60,689 nt of DNA from Leptospira interrogans (GTDB taxonomy: Bacteria > Spirochaetota > Leptospiria > Leptospirales > Leptospiraceae), in NCBI RefSeq assembly GCF_900156205.1, contig NZ_FTNA01000014.1:47501-108189 (forward strand), written 5' to 3'. The position numbers were made by a program, and so were the translations under genes. The notes beneath the pieces were generated by a model, which was not told where the DNA came from, did not search any database, and saw only the letters and a list, made by a program, of their open reading frames with translations. Shown here piece by piece: positions 44,859 through 55,563 of this stretch (positions within the stretch are counted from its first letter, which is position 1; each line of letters begins with the position of its first letter).

Positions 44859-45560
44859 CTAAGGGTATCCGGGAATGTCTTGGATGATTCCCATCCTTCT
44901 TCCGCGTATAATTGCCTCTGATTTAGAATGGACTTCCATTTTTTTATAAATCTTTTCTATATGTCTGCTAACGGTATGACTGGATATATCTAGTTCGTCA
45001 GCGATATCGGAAACGGTCATTCCAAGCGCGATAAAATTAAGAATTTGAAGTTTTCTTTTTGTAAGTCCTAAAGTATTTTGAATCGGTTGATTTTTAGATT
45101 CTTCTTTTTTGGTGAATTTTCGAATGATTTTATCCGCAATTCTAGGAGTAAGAGGAGCTCCTCCTAATACAATTACTTTGAGTTCCGCCAAAAACAGTTC
45201 AGGAGAAGTATCTTTTAAAAGATAACCGGATGCCCCCTCTTGTATCGCTTCTACGATTTTTTCTTCGTCTTCAAAAACTGTAAATATCACATATTTAGTG
45301 TTAGGTGTTTTTTCTTTGAGTTCTTTCAAACATTCTAATCCGCTCTTTTCTGGAAGTCCTATATCCAAAATTACTATATCGGGAATATTGAGAGGGATTT
45401 TTTCAATCGCTTTGTGAGAATTTGGATAGTGTTCTAGAAATTTAAATTCATTAGACTTGGAAAGAAGTTCTTGAAGATTAAGTGCGGTGTGTGGGTTATC
45501 TTCCACGATGGAAACTGAATAATTAGATTTAGTCGTTGTGGAAATCTTTTGTAGTACCAT
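44859..45560 (-). CDS. NarL/LuxR-family response regulator
   Basis: A 233-aa regulator. The receiver domain (about 14-135) has the acidic pair ED at 20-21 (SIVEDNPHT), the phospho-acceptor D66 in [12 protein letters not shown], and the switch and lysine end [10 protein letters not shown]. The LuxR-type helix-turn-helix (about 165-228) reads [40 protein letters not shown]. It probably receives phosphate from the adjacent kinase and controls unknown promoters. Stop TAG and kinase ATG are contiguous. Confidence 0.92.
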   Translation of the reverse strand: MVLQKISTTTKSNYSVSIVEDNPHTALNLQELLSKSNEFKFLEHYPNSHKAIEKIPLNIPDIVILDIGLPEKSGLECLKELKEKTPNTKYVIFTVFEDEEKIVEAIQEGASGYLLKDTSPELFLAELKVIVLGGAPLTPRIADKIIRKFTKKEESKNQPIQNTLGLTKRKLQILNFIALGMTVSDIADELDISSHTVSRHIEKIYKKMEVHSKSEAIIRGRRMGIIQDIPGYP

Positions 45561-46219
45561 CGTTTTGATTATACGAATTTATTTCGATTGGTAAATAATT
45601 TTTCTATATAATGAACGGGAATTCAAAATTTTAAATTGGCCCCAGTTTACTTGTTGAATTTTGATTTGCGGAGTTTTCATGTATTAGAAAACTTCTCAAA
45701 AAGGATTTTTAATATTATAAAATGATTTTTTAAATATAAAATATATTTTATTTAATGACTTATCATTTTTAGGGATTTTATTTAGAATTTTACGATGTTA
45801 ATAATAAGGTGCGATTTATAGCCCCTAAGAAATGTGAACTTTTATAAATTTACATTTTGAGAAACTCTACCCGATGAATTTTTTATCGAATAATGTTAAT
45901 TACTGATGTCTATAGAATAAAGTATTATAAACTTTAAATCGAATTTTCGCTTATCATAAAAATTTTAAATTACTTAAGCATTGAGAAATATCAGAAATTG
46001 TTTATATTTATACAATTCTTAAAACGGACTTACATTAAAAAAGATTCTTTGTATTACTTATATAATGGTTTTTTGAAATTATAATATTTAAGTATTATAA
46101 ACATTAGAGTTGTTAAAAAAATCCCATAGCGGCGATCAACAGAACTGTTTTAATCGATTATTTCATGAAACGGAAACAAGATGGAGAATTCATTTTTCAA
46201 CAACTCTATTATAATTTCC
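45561..46219. other. AT-rich intergenic region with R1 copy
   Basis: 659 bp, extremely AT-rich between 45700 and 46100. It contains R1 copy 8 (46105-46208). No gene or clear promoter pair is seen, although the response-regulator promoter should be at the left end. Confidence 0.6.
46105..46208 (-). repeat. R1 MITE-like element, copy 8 (reverse)
   Basis: 104 bp. Left end TAGAGTTGTTAAAAAAATCC, right end CATTTTTCAACAACTCTA. It is 11 bp beyond the stop codon of the lipoprotein gene 46220-46642, which reads into it. Confidence 0.85.
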
Positions 46220-46642
46220 CTAAGGTGTGTCGTTCGATCTGAAAAATTCGTTCCATTCTTCTTTTGCTTTTTCCCATCTTTTTGCACGATCTTGTTTGTC
46301 TTTGATCTTTAGATAAAGTCTTGGCTCTTTTCCAGGAAAAGTAATTCTCACCCTATGTTCGTGAAGTACTTCTACAGAAACGTTTTGTAGGTTTTCAATT
46401 TCGATGTTATATAGAACTATACTTTTCATGCGCATTGGAAAAATCCCTTGACCTAGATTTCCGATTCCCTTTCTGAAATCCAATTCTATACATTCTATTG
46501 GTTTGTGCCAAACGTCGCAGAACTTACCTTCTGGAGGAGGAACTGGTTTGAGTCCGCAGGAAAAAAGTAGAAATGCAAAAATAATTTGGAAAAAAATTTT
46601 TAAAATTTTTTGGAGAGAAAAAAATTTCACTTCGTTTAACAT
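46220..46642 (-). CDS. Putative lipoprotein
   Basis: A 140-aa protein with a lipoprotein signal: a basic start (MLNEVKFFSLQKILK), a hydrophobic stretch and the lipobox LLFSCG (Cys about 29). The mature part begins LKPVPPPEGKFCDVWHKP, has further Cys at about 42 and 50, and ends in a charged helix (KDKQDRAKRWEKAKEEWNEF). No family recognised. It reads the same way as the TPR-like gene 23 bp upstream, and an R1 element follows its stop. Confidence 0.75.
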   Translation of the reverse strand: MLNEVKFFSLQKILKIFFQIIFAFLLFSCGLKPVPPPEGKFCDVWHKPIECIELDFRKGIGNLGQGIFPMRMKSIVLYNIEIENLQNVSVEVLHEHRVRITFPGKEPRLYLKIKDKQDRAKRWEKAKEEWNEFFRSNDTP

Positions 46643-46665
46643 TTAATTAAAATTTTTAGGAATTT

Positions 46666-47690
<1,025 letters not shown>

Positions 47691-47768
47691 CAGGCCCATT
47701 CTGGGTTCACGTATTTTTTAATTCCCTAAAACTTGACATAGAGGACTCCCCTGATTCCGTGGATTTCT

Positions 47769-47969
47769 ATGCCTTACAATTACGATTTTGACGAAGATTT
47801 TGAAGTTGAGACTGATTACGATGAAGATGTTACCGGCGAAGAGGTGTTAACGTTTGCCTGTGAAGATTGTGATCATCGTTGGGAAGAGGATGCTTATGAA
47901 GCAGAAGACTATGGACCTGAAGGGCCGATTTGTCCTATGTGTGGCTCCTCTGCAGTGATCGAACTTTGA
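47769..47969 (+). CDS. Small acidic zinc-ribbon protein
   Basis: A 66-aa protein. The first 28 residues are extremely acidic ([20 protein letters not shown]). They are followed by a CxxC...CxxC ribbon ([11 protein letters not shown] and [12 protein letters not shown]). The ribbon resembles small rubredoxin-like or FmdB-like putative regulators, without assigned function. The ATG is at 47769. Its TGA overlaps a TTG that starts the next gene (TTGA), which suggests coupling. Confidence 0.8.
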   Translation: MPYNYDFDEDFEVETDYDEDVTGEEVLTFACEDCDHRWEEDAYEAEDYGPEGPICPMCGSSAVIEL

Positions 47970-48541
47970 AAAATACCCGGCCGGTTTGGCGATTTGTAAA
48001 AAACCGGCTTTTCGGGTTCGTATTTGTACCCTTTCTATTTTTTTCTCAAAGGGTTTTTTCTACCGACTTCAGCGACGTATATGATTTTTACAAAAAAGGA
48101 AATTATGATACTTTAGTAAAGGTCTCTCGGGTTGCGCTGCGTAGGGAAGAAGTAGATTATAAAATTCTACTTTTATATACCGCTTCCGAAAAGGATCCGG
48201 AAGAAATTGATAAAACTCTGAGAAGTATTTATGAGAAAAAGGAATCACATCCTGGAATTTTTTACAATTCCGTGTTTTTGTTTTTGGAACGTTGTCTGGT
48301 ATTGGGGGACGAATTATCGGGAATCTATTGGGGAAAAATTTTTACTGAAAAAGGGTCGTCTTCTGTGCGTTATGCGGAGGGGCTATATACCTACGCGTGT
48401 ATTCTATACGAGGCTGGGAATTTTTCCGAAGCAAAACAAATTCTTGTTAAACTCAAAGAATTTGGAACTATCCAAAAACTCGTAAAGAAGATTAGAATTT
48501 TGGAACTCAGTATCGAAAAAAAAATGGAACCACAAACTTGA
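47966..48541 (+). CDS. Hypothetical exported protein between zinc ribbon and rsmD
   Basis: A 191-aa protein. The TTG at 47966, overlapping the upstream TGA, gives a textbook signal peptide: [20 protein letters not shown], hydrophobic core, [10 protein letters not shown] longer frame from 47930 would only add zinc-ribbon sequence in the wrong frame. The mature part looks like TPR or Sel1-type helices ([51 protein letters not shown]). Probably periplasmic; function unknown. It overlaps rsmD by 4 bp. Confidence 0.78.
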   Translation: MKNTRPVWRFVKNRLFGFVFVPFLFFSQRVFSTDFSDVYDFYKKGNYDTLVKVSRVALRREEVDYKILLLYTASEKDPEEIDKTLRSIYEKKESHPGIFYNSVFLFLERCLVLGDELSGIYWGKIFTEKGSSSVRYAEGLYTYACILYEAGNFSEAKQILVKLKEFGTIQKLVKKIRILELSIEKKMEPQT

Positions 48542-49104
48542 AGATACTTAAAGTACAAACTGGAAAATTTAAAGGCAAATCGATCGAAACTCCTCCCGCG
48601 ATTGCTGGAAACACTAATTTTACTCCTGCAATATTAAAAAAATCTGTTTTTGATATAATCGGTTCTCTAGTTTTAAAGGGTAGATTGATAGAGGAAGAAT
48701 CTGCGTTTGTGGATTTTTTTGCGGGTTCCGGACAGATGGGTCTGGAGGCGGTAAGTCGAGGATTTGCAAGAGTCGTTTTATACGAATTGGCTTGGGAAAG
48801 ATCAGATAACCTTAGAAAACTTTTTTCTAAATTTGGAAATAACTGTCAAGTTTACAGAAAGGATGTATTCCGTTTTTATGATAAACTCGATATTCCCGAA
48901 ATGTCTAGAATCTTTTTTTTAGATCCTCCTTATTCTTTTTGGGATAAGAAGGATGAAAAAATTCGGACCATTTCTGATCTTTTGTTAAGTGAAGACACTA
49001 CCGTAGCCGTTTTTGTTCAATCTCCTGTAAATCCAGGCTGGTCTGGTTTTGAAACTAGAAGATTTGGAAAAAATTTTTTAACTTTTCAAATCAAAATAAC
49101 GTAA
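48538..49104 (+). CDS. rsmD: 16S rRNA (guanine(966)-N(2))-methyltransferase RsmD
   Basis: A 188-aa SAM-dependent enzyme that modifies G966 of 16S rRNA. The N-terminus ([16 protein letters not shown]) and the [15 protein letters not shown] segment are typical. The SAM motif is [20 protein letters not shown] (about 57-76), and the catalytic motif [10 protein letters not shown] (about 122) is the (D/N)PPY signature. It starts with TTG overlapping the upstream TGA. Some divergence leaves the precise target as inference from family, but RsmD is by far the best match. Confidence 0.88.
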   Translation: MKILKVQTGKFKGKSIETPPAIAGNTNFTPAILKKSVFDIIGSLVLKGRLIEEESAFVDFFAGSGQMGLEAVSRGFARVVLYELAWERSDNLRKLFSKFGNNCQVYRKDVFRFYDKLDIPEMSRIFFLDPPYSFWDKKDEKIRTISDLLLSEDTTVAVFVQSPVNPGWSGFETRRFGKNFLTFQIKIT

Positions 49105-49327
49105 ATTCTGCATAAGAAAACGAGAAAAGATTTTCTAAAAGTATAGGCTTCTACAATTTTAGAATTTGTTCGTACAATCATAATTTGTGGTAGTTCCTAC
49201 ATTTTCAGGATTGAACTGTAAAATCGTAATTTGTAATAGTTCCCACATTTAAAGAATCGATCTGTAAAGTTCAAATTCCAATTTTTTTCAGAAAAATGAA
49301 TTATGCCAATCTCACGTTATGAAATTA

Positions 49328-49588
49328 AGAGCTTATTTCAAAATCGTCCAATGTGGGAACTCATATAAAATTGAACTGTTTGAAAGTTGCCAAATGCGAC
49401 TTAATTTGTAGGAACTACTACATTAGAGTTGTTGAAAAATTCTATAGTGGAGTTTAACAAAACTACTTCAATCGACAGTTTCCATACAATGGAAATCGAT
49501 GGCGAGTTAATTTTTCAACAACTATATTTTATTAAAAATTGCTAAAGAATGATCGTGTAAAATTTTTTGAGGTTTTGGGGCAAGCTCT
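49328..49588 (+). repeat. R2 element interrupted by R1 copy 9
   Basis: The left part has the R2 end AGAGCTTATTTCAAAATCG, then AATGTGGGAACTCATATA and TTGTAGGAACTACTACAT. The right part resumes TTTTATTAAAAATTGCTAAAG and finishes GGTTTTGGGGCAAGCTCT. The uninterrupted R2 order is seen at 10857-11032 and 58885-59035. The intervening 103 bp are R1 copy 9. Confidence 0.85.
49424..49526 (-). repeat. R1 MITE-like element, copy 9, nested in R2 (reverse)
   Basis: 103 bp. Left end TAGAGTTGTTGAAAAATTCT, right end AATTTTTCAACAACTATA. The interior matches the reverse complement of copies 5 and 11 almost throughout (CTATAGTGGAGTTTAACAAA; CCATACAATGGAAATCGATG). It lies within an R2 copy. Confidence 0.9.
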
Positions 49589-49604
49589 GAGTTGCTTTAC
49601 AAGC

Positions 49605-49725
49605 GCCAGCGATCTAAGCGACGCGGAACGCGGTCACGTTTTTGATGAAAACGTGACCGGAATGAAATGGAGTCGCGGCAGAGCGCGGTCCTTTTGATCG
49701 TAGATCGAAAGGAGGCGCCAATGAA
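49605..49725. repeat. GC-rich inverted-repeat block
   Basis: Its composition is unlike the AT-rich surroundings. It contains a perfect 11-bp stem (GGTCACGTTTT / AAAACGTGACC, loop TGATG) at about 49632-49658 and a second stem (CTTTTGATC / GATCGAAAG region) at about 49691-49712. It is bounded by GCGCCAGCG and GGCGCCAAT. No gene is seen in it. Confidence 0.5.
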
Positions 49726-49829
49726 CTTAGAAAAATATTTCCCTATGTTTTTTTATTTTAAAAATGGATAACTCTCGTCAAATTACAAAGGTATATATCT
49801 GATTTTTTGTATATTCTAAAATGGGAATG

Positions 49830-50741
49830 TTATTTTTTCTTTTTTTTCTTCGCGGGGGCCGATTTTTTCTTGGGGATTTGTTTTGATTTCGCCGTCTTTT
49901 TTGAATGACTCGTTTTTAAGTTTGTTTTTTGGGCGACGGCAAAAGATTTAGAATGTGTAACGGAAGATTCGATCGTTTTTTGATCTATTTTAGAAGATTC
50001 TACTTTTCTAATGATTGGCTTTGGATCTTTGTTTTCCTCCGCGGTGATCAAATCGAACAAACACTCGATACCAAGTGGACCCATAAAAAGGTTAAGATGA
50101 CCCGCTTCTGGAAGTTCTACGTCGTCAAAATGACCTAAACGGGAGTTTTCGGAAGGTAGGATAAACTGATCTTTTCTAGTAAAAACGGATTGAACGTTAG
50201 GCAACTTTTCAAATACTTCGCCAATTTCCCGAATAAACTTAGAATCAGGCATGGACTGCCAGCTCGAAATAAATATAGGAGTAAAGTAAGCCAGATAAGT
50301 TCCTTTTACAGGGGTTCCTGTAATAAAAAGTTTCTTAACTCTATCTCTTCCTTTATAAGTAAGACCCGCTGCGATCAGACCTCCGGTCGAGTGACCGACG
50401 ATATAACAATTTTGAATATTCTTTTCGATTAGAAAAGTTTCTAAAAGTTTGCTTTTTTTTCGGATGTTACCCACTTGAAATCCGAGAGGAACCGTATATA
50501 CAGGATGTCCATTTGCAGAAAGATGTTTATACATCGATTTCCAAGAAAGGGTTCTGCCTAAAAATCCTGGAACCAGAACAACTGGACGTTTATCACCTTC
50601 CGGAGAATCTTCTAATCGAATGAAAATTCCAATGATTGAATGCCAAAAATAAAGAACCGTATACCATTTCTCTGCTAAAAATTGAAGAATTGGATTACGA
50701 ACGGAACGATTGTCGGAAACATAGGCGAGGTGATCATTCAT
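49830..50741 (-). CDS. Alpha/beta hydrolase (lipase/esterase-like) with Lys-rich tail
   Basis: A 303-aa hydrolase. The oxyanion-hole segment is [19 protein letters not shown] (about 53-71), the nucleophile elbow [14 protein letters not shown] (about 113-126, Ser of GHSTG), and the catalytic His is in [13 protein letters not shown] (about 210-222). The acid residue is probably in a preceding strand end. The last ~60 residues are Lys/Ser-rich low complexity ([20 protein letters not shown]), unusual for a hydrolase and perhaps membrane- or nucleic-acid-binding. No signal peptide. The ATG at 50741 has GGGAGC 7 bp upstream. Confidence 0.85.
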   Translation of the reverse strand: MNDHLAYVSDNRSVRNPILQFLAEKWYTVLYFWHSIIGIFIRLEDSPEGDKRPVVLVPGFLGRTLSWKSMYKHLSANGHPVYTVPLGFQVGNIRKKSKLLETFLIEKNIQNCYIVGHSTGGLIAAGLTYKGRDRVKKLFITGTPVKGTYLAYFTPIFISSWQSMPDSKFIREIGEVFEKLPNVQSVFTRKDQFILPSENSRLGHFDDVELPEAGHLNLFMGPLGIECLFDLITAEENKDPKPIIRKVESSKIDQKTIESSVTHSKSFAVAQKTNLKTSHSKKTAKSKQIPKKKSAPAKKKKKK

Positions 50742-50856
50742 GAAGTTGCTCCCGGTTGAATCCGGATTTAGGTATGATTTTCCTTATCACCACAACTTGA
50801 AAATCAAAAAAAGAAAGTAGAAACTTTTCCGAGAATCTAAGGAAGTTATATTGATT

Positions 50857-51357
50857 TTATTCTTTCTGAAACTTTAAGGAAGCGGAATTGATACAATAAC
50901 GCAATCCAGTAGGTCTTGGTCCATCATTGAAAACGTGACCTAGATGTCCTCCGCATTTAGAACAAAGAATTTCCGTTCTCTCCATTCCATGGCTACTATC
51001 TTTTTGTTTGTCGACTACCCCGTCTTTAACAGGCTGATAAAAAGAAGGCCAGCCGGAACCGGATTCATACTTAGTGTCAGAAGAAAATAAAACGGCGCCG
51101 CAGGCCGCACAAACATAGGTGCCTTTATCTTGATTTTTATACAGAGCTCCGGTAAAAGCCATCTCGGTTCCCTTTTGTCTTAAAATTCTATATTGTTCTG
51201 GAGTGAGTTCTTTTTTCCAATCCTCATCAGATTTGTTGACTTCGTAATTCATCATTCCTCCTTTAGAGTTTGTTTGATTTGAATCTCCATTTGTCTTTAA
51301 ACAACTAATAAATCCAAAACATATCACGATAATTGAGAGTAAAATCTTGTTTTTCAT
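50857..51357 (-). CDS. msrB: Peptide-methionine (R)-S-oxide reductase, putative lipoprotein
   Basis: A 166-aa MsrB that reduces methionine-R-sulfoxide in damaged proteins. A lipoprotein signal precedes it ([17 protein letters not shown], Cys about 19). The MsrB domain starts at [19 protein letters not shown]. It has both zinc CxxC pairs (VCAACG and LCSKCG), [12 protein letters not shown], the [10 protein letters not shown] strand and the catalytic Cys in [11 protein letters not shown]. Lipidation would place it at the envelope, where it could repair surface or periplasmic proteins. A 50-bp direct repeat lies 54 bp upstream of its start. Confidence 0.93.
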
Positions 51358-51410
51358 AATGAAAAATTCGTTTTTATTTTGAATTGGTTACCTGAAAAAT
51401 GAATTATCAG

Positions 51411-51460
51411 TATAGATAAGAATTTTTCTATTTATAAAGCTTTAAAAGGAAAGTTTTTAC
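51411..51460 (+). repeat. 50-bp direct repeat, copy 1
   Basis: Starts TATAGATAAGAATTTTTCTA and ends GGAAAGTTTTTAC. It is repeated at 52326-52375 with one difference (AAAGCTTT versus AAAACTTT). The two copies flank the orphan membrane gene at 51622. Confidence 0.85.
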
Positions 51461-51621
51461 AAAGAATTTATATGTCCTAAAATTATAAAAAAGCCCTTTT
51501 CTTGAATTCCTTAGAAAGGAAAAATAAAGATAAGTTTTTTAAACTTCCATTTGAAAATACTTTTCCCTAAGCAATATAATGAAAACAGTAGTAGCTTTTT
51601 AGGTAATAATCAAGTATAAAC

Positions 51622-52020
51622 ATGTTAAGTAGATATTCGTTCAGCAAATATTTTACGAGATCAAATATTATTCAATTTTTAGTTTTATCTCTATTATCTC
51701 AAATATTAATTTTGATAATCACATTTGTTATTACTTCGAAACTCGAAGCAATTGGATTTAGTTTTTTACTTTTACCGTTTTACTTTCCATCTATAATACT
51801 TCTAATACTTGTCAAATTGAATATGTTTGATAAATGGTACGCCAAATTATCATTCTTATATCCAATATTGATGGTGGATTGTTTGTTTATGGGTAATTTT
51901 ATCTATGATATTTATCACCCGTCAAACGATGGTAGTAGTCAAATGTTAGTGTTGGTATCTTCAATTCTTAATTTGCCGATTCCTTTTTTATATCTGATTC
52001 ATAAATATATACTGAAATAA
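51622..52020 (+). CDS. Orphan integral membrane protein
   Basis: A 132-aa protein with four hydrophobic segments: about 17-37 (IIQFLVLSLLSQILILIITF), 44-64 (IGFSFLLLPFYFPSIILLIL), 75-95 (LSFLYPILMVDCLFMGNFIY) and 108-128 (MLVLVSSILNLPIPFLYLIH). No family recognised, no clear ribosome site, and base composition more AT-rich than its neighbours. It is the only gene on the plus strand between msrB and tetR. It is enclosed by two 50-bp direct repeats, so it may be an insertion. Confidence 0.65.
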   Translation: MLSRYSFSKYFTRSNIIQFLVLSLLSQILILIITFVITSKLEAIGFSFLLLPFYFPSIILLILVKLNMFDKWYAKLSFLYPILMVDCLFMGNFIYDIYHPSNDGSSQMLVLVSSILNLPIPFLYLIHKYILK

Positions 52021-52220
52021 TTGATTCAAATATTTGGGAAAGATCTTAAAGTTTAGAGATTGTCCCAGGACTTTTGGTTTATTTAAAGAATATATTATAA
52101 ATTCAATCGGTTAGTTATGCATAGTTCCAATTAACAATAAGATACAAAAAAATATTCAAATTTACTAATGGATTTAACGGGATGTGTATTGCTAAAAGAG
52201 AAAAATAGAACGAATTATCA

Positions 52221-52324
52221 ATAGAATTGTTGAAAAATTAATTCTCCATCTGTTTCTATTTTATGGAAATCGGCAATTGAAGCAGTTTTGTTAATCGCCA
52301 CTATGAAATTTTTCAACAACTCTA
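52221..52324 (+). repeat. R1 MITE-like element, copy 10
   Basis: 104 bp. Left end TAGAATTGTTGAAAAATT, right end AAATTTTTCAACAACTCTA. The next base but one begins the 50-bp direct repeat, and the tetR stop codon is 60 bp away. Confidence 0.85.
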
Positions 52325-52325
52325 A

Positions 52326-52375
52326 TATAGATAAGAATTTTTCTATTTATAAAACTTTAAAAGGAAAGTTTTTAC
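52326..52375 (+). repeat. 50-bp direct repeat, copy 2
   Basis: 49 of 50 positions match the copy at 51411-51460. It lies 9 bp beyond the tetR stop codon. Confidence 0.85.
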
Positions 52376-52384
52376 GCAATTTAT

Positions 52385-52999
52385 TTAAAGGATTCTATAT
52401 TCTTCTACAATTTCACGAAGAGAATCGTCCATCTCACGAATAAAACGAAGTTCTTGAGTCATTCTCCACATTGTAATTGAACCGTGGTATGCCATTAAAA
52501 TTCTTCTCGCCACGTATTGAATGTCCATGTTTCTTTTGAGTTGTCCCGATCCGATCGCCTTTTGCAGATAATCGCTGATCATACGAATCCATTTGTTTAC
52601 GATGTCTTTTAAAAATTCAGTATATTCAGGATCGGAGTCCATTACTTGACTTGCAAAACCAGCAAAAGGACAACCTACAAATTCTCCGTGACGGATTTGT
52701 TTTTCTTTGAGAATCACCCAGGCTCTTAAAAATTCTCCTAGGTCTGGATAACGATCCATCAAACTTTGAAGATCGCTAAGAGTTTTTTCTTCCTGACGAG
52801 CTAGATACGCAAGTCCCAACTCTTTTTTAGAAGGGTAGTGATCGTAGAGACTTGCAGCAACAGAATTGGATTCCTGAATGATTTGCCTCATACCTGTACT
52901 GGAAAAACCTTGTTTGTAAAAAAGAGAAGTAGCGGTATCTAAAATTCTTTCCCGAACTCCAGTTCCGGATTCTTTCTTTTTACGCGGTTGAGTTTTCAT
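52385..52999 (-). CDS. TetR-family transcriptional regulator
   Basis: A 204-aa regulator. The N-terminal DNA-binding domain (about 16-62) contains [20 protein letters not shown] and the helix-turn-helix [25 protein letters not shown]. The C-terminal ligand domain carries [20 protein letters not shown], typical of the YxaF/LmrA-like branch, which often senses small hydrophobic compounds. It is divergent from the thioesterase-thiolase pair, with a 14-bp-arm inverted repeat in between. It probably represses itself and that pair in response to an acyl compound (inference). Confidence 0.9.
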   Translation of the reverse strand: MKTQPRKKKESGTGVRERILDTATSLFYKQGFSSTGMRQIIQESNSVAASLYDHYPSKKELGLAYLARQEEKTLSDLQSLMDRYPDLGEFLRAWVILKEKQIRHGEFVGCPFAGFASQVMDSDPEYTEFLKDIVNKWIRMISDYLQKAIGSGQLKRNMDIQYVARRILMAYHGSITMWRMTQELRFIREMDDSLREIVEEYRIL

Positions 53000-53077
53000 A
53001 GAGGAACGTAACCGATTTCTTAAGGTTCATTTTTCCATCGGAAAAATCTTCTGTCAATGACTTTGGATAATTGATGT

Positions 53078-53107
53078 AAAAAAACAGAACGAACGTTCTG
53101 TTTTTTT
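53078..53107. promoter_or_regulatory. Probable TetR operator
   Basis: Arms AAAAAAACAGAACG (53078-53091) and CGTTCTGTTTTTTT (53094-53107) are perfect inverted repeats separated by AA. The core GAACGAACGTTC is typical of TetR-family sites. It is 79 bp upstream of the tetR start and 150 bp upstream of the thioesterase start. Confidence 0.7.
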
Positions 53108-53138
53108 TGTTTGATCTAAATTTGGCTTCGTCTAAACT

Positions 53139-53237
53139 AGGGCCAGAATCTCCCCAAAGGCAAATGTGAGGAAATGCCATTTCGCTCCATTTCGCTATTT
53201 CGCTCCCTACGGGTCGCGAAATAGGGTCAGAATCTCC
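53139..53237 (+). repeat. Leader duplication and hairpin upstream of thioesterase
   Basis: AGGGCCAGAATCTCC (53139-53153) recurs as AGGGTCAGAATCTCC (53223-53237). Between them TTTCGCTCC-type units recur three times, and ATTTCGC (53197-53203) pairs with GCGAAAT (53216-53222). This could be part of the mRNA leader of the thioesterase gene. Confidence 0.55.
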
Positions 53238-53257
53238 TAAAGAATACGGAGGCCGAT

Positions 53258-54118
53258 ATGATTGCGGATGAAATCCAACTCGTGACTCGGATTTCCGATT
53301 TGGATACTCAGAGACACGTTACCAGCAGGACTTATGAGAATTTTTGTCTGGAAGGTAGATTTCGAACTCTTGAAAAAAATGGTTTTTCGATTCGGGAGAT
53401 TCTATCTCAAGGGATAAAAATTCATCCTTTAGAGTCTCAAATTCGATTTCTGGCTCAACAAATGGAAGGAGCCAGTTTAAAAACGGAAACGAAAGCTTTT
53501 CCTCTGAAAGATGGTAAGATTTTTTGGGATCAAAAAGTTTTATCGGATACTGGAACGATTGCGGCCGAAATTAAAACTCTTACCTTTTCAGAAAAGGACG
53601 GGCATCCAATTGATCTTCTTCCTTTAGAGAAAACGGAGATGAGCGGTTTTGATCAATTTCCACAGATTCCTGATTTTAGAGGAACTTGTAAAACTGTGGA
53701 TACTTCCATGATCACTCTCTATAGCGAAAGAAATATATTTGGAGAGTATAATCCGGCTTATCTTTGGAGGATAGTGGAAGATTCCAGATGGTTTTTTTCC
53801 ACAGAAACCGGTTTGACCTTGGACCGTTTTGTAGAAATGGATACAACTTTATTTTTTATGGGCGGTGTATTTCGATTTTTTCATCCGGTTCCTGCGGGAA
53901 GAAAAATTAAAGTAAGTACTTGGATTCATTCCTTTGAAAAGATTCGAAGTTATATGAGACACGAGGTTACAGACATTGAAACTGGTTTAAGATATTTTGC
54001 GGTTCAGGATGAGCAGTTAGTAGTTTCTCTTACCAAGTCTCGACCTAAAAAAGCTCCTGATGAGTTTCAACAACTGGTAGGGGACTATGTGGAGAATTTT
54101 GAATATTCTAAAAAATGA
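53258..54118 (+). CDS. Hotdog-fold acyl thioesterase-like protein
   Basis: A 286-aa protein with two hotdog modules, like acyl-ACP thioesterases (PF01643-like) or 4HBT proteins. The first has TRISDLDTQRHVTSRTYENF, matching the D-x-x-x-H-V-x-x-x-x-Y pattern of thioesterases. The second has TTLFFMGGVFRFFHPVPAGR and KIKVSTWIHSFEKIRSYMRH. It probably hydrolyses an acyl-CoA or acyl-ACP; the substrate is unknown. The ATG at 53258 has GGAGG 7 bp upstream. It is followed 36 bp later by the thiolase gene, and both probably answer to the divergent TetR regulator. Confidence 0.78.
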   Translation: MIADEIQLVTRISDLDTQRHVTSRTYENFCLEGRFRTLEKNGFSIREILSQGIKIHPLESQIRFLAQQMEGASLKTETKAFPLKDGKIFWDQKVLSDTGTIAAEIKTLTFSEKDGHPIDLLPLEKTEMSGFDQFPQIPDFRGTCKTVDTSMITLYSERNIFGEYNPAYLWRIVEDSRWFFSTETGLTLDRFVEMDTTLFFMGGVFRFFHPVPAGRKIKVSTWIHSFEKIRSYMRHEVTDIETGLRYFAVQDEQLVVSLTKSRPKKAPDEFQQLVGDYVENFEYSKK

Positions 54119-54142
54119 ATTTATGATTAAGAATTTTAAGTT

Positions 54143-55480
<1,338 letters not shown>

Positions 55481-55563
55481 TTCGTTTTTTAGAATATTCT
55501 AATAAGTGAATCCCTCCTCGCCTCTGAATTTTATGAAACAAGGCGGCGAGGAGTACAACGAAA

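Larger units (their letters stand above)
49105..49829. other. Intergenic region with nested repeats and a GC-rich hairpin block
   Basis: 725 bp between convergent genes (rsmD and the lipase). It carries isolated GTAGTTCCTACATTTTC-type cores (about 49140-49260), an R2 element interrupted by an R1 element (49328-49588), and a GC-rich segment with strong hairpins (about 49605-49725). Confidence 0.7.
52021..52384. other. Intergenic region with R1 copy and direct repeat
   Basis: 364 bp. Contains a possible R2 trace (AGAGATTGTCCCAGGAC, about 52055-52071), R1 copy 10 (52221-52324), and immediately after it the second copy of the 50-bp direct repeat (52326-52375). Confidence 0.65.
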
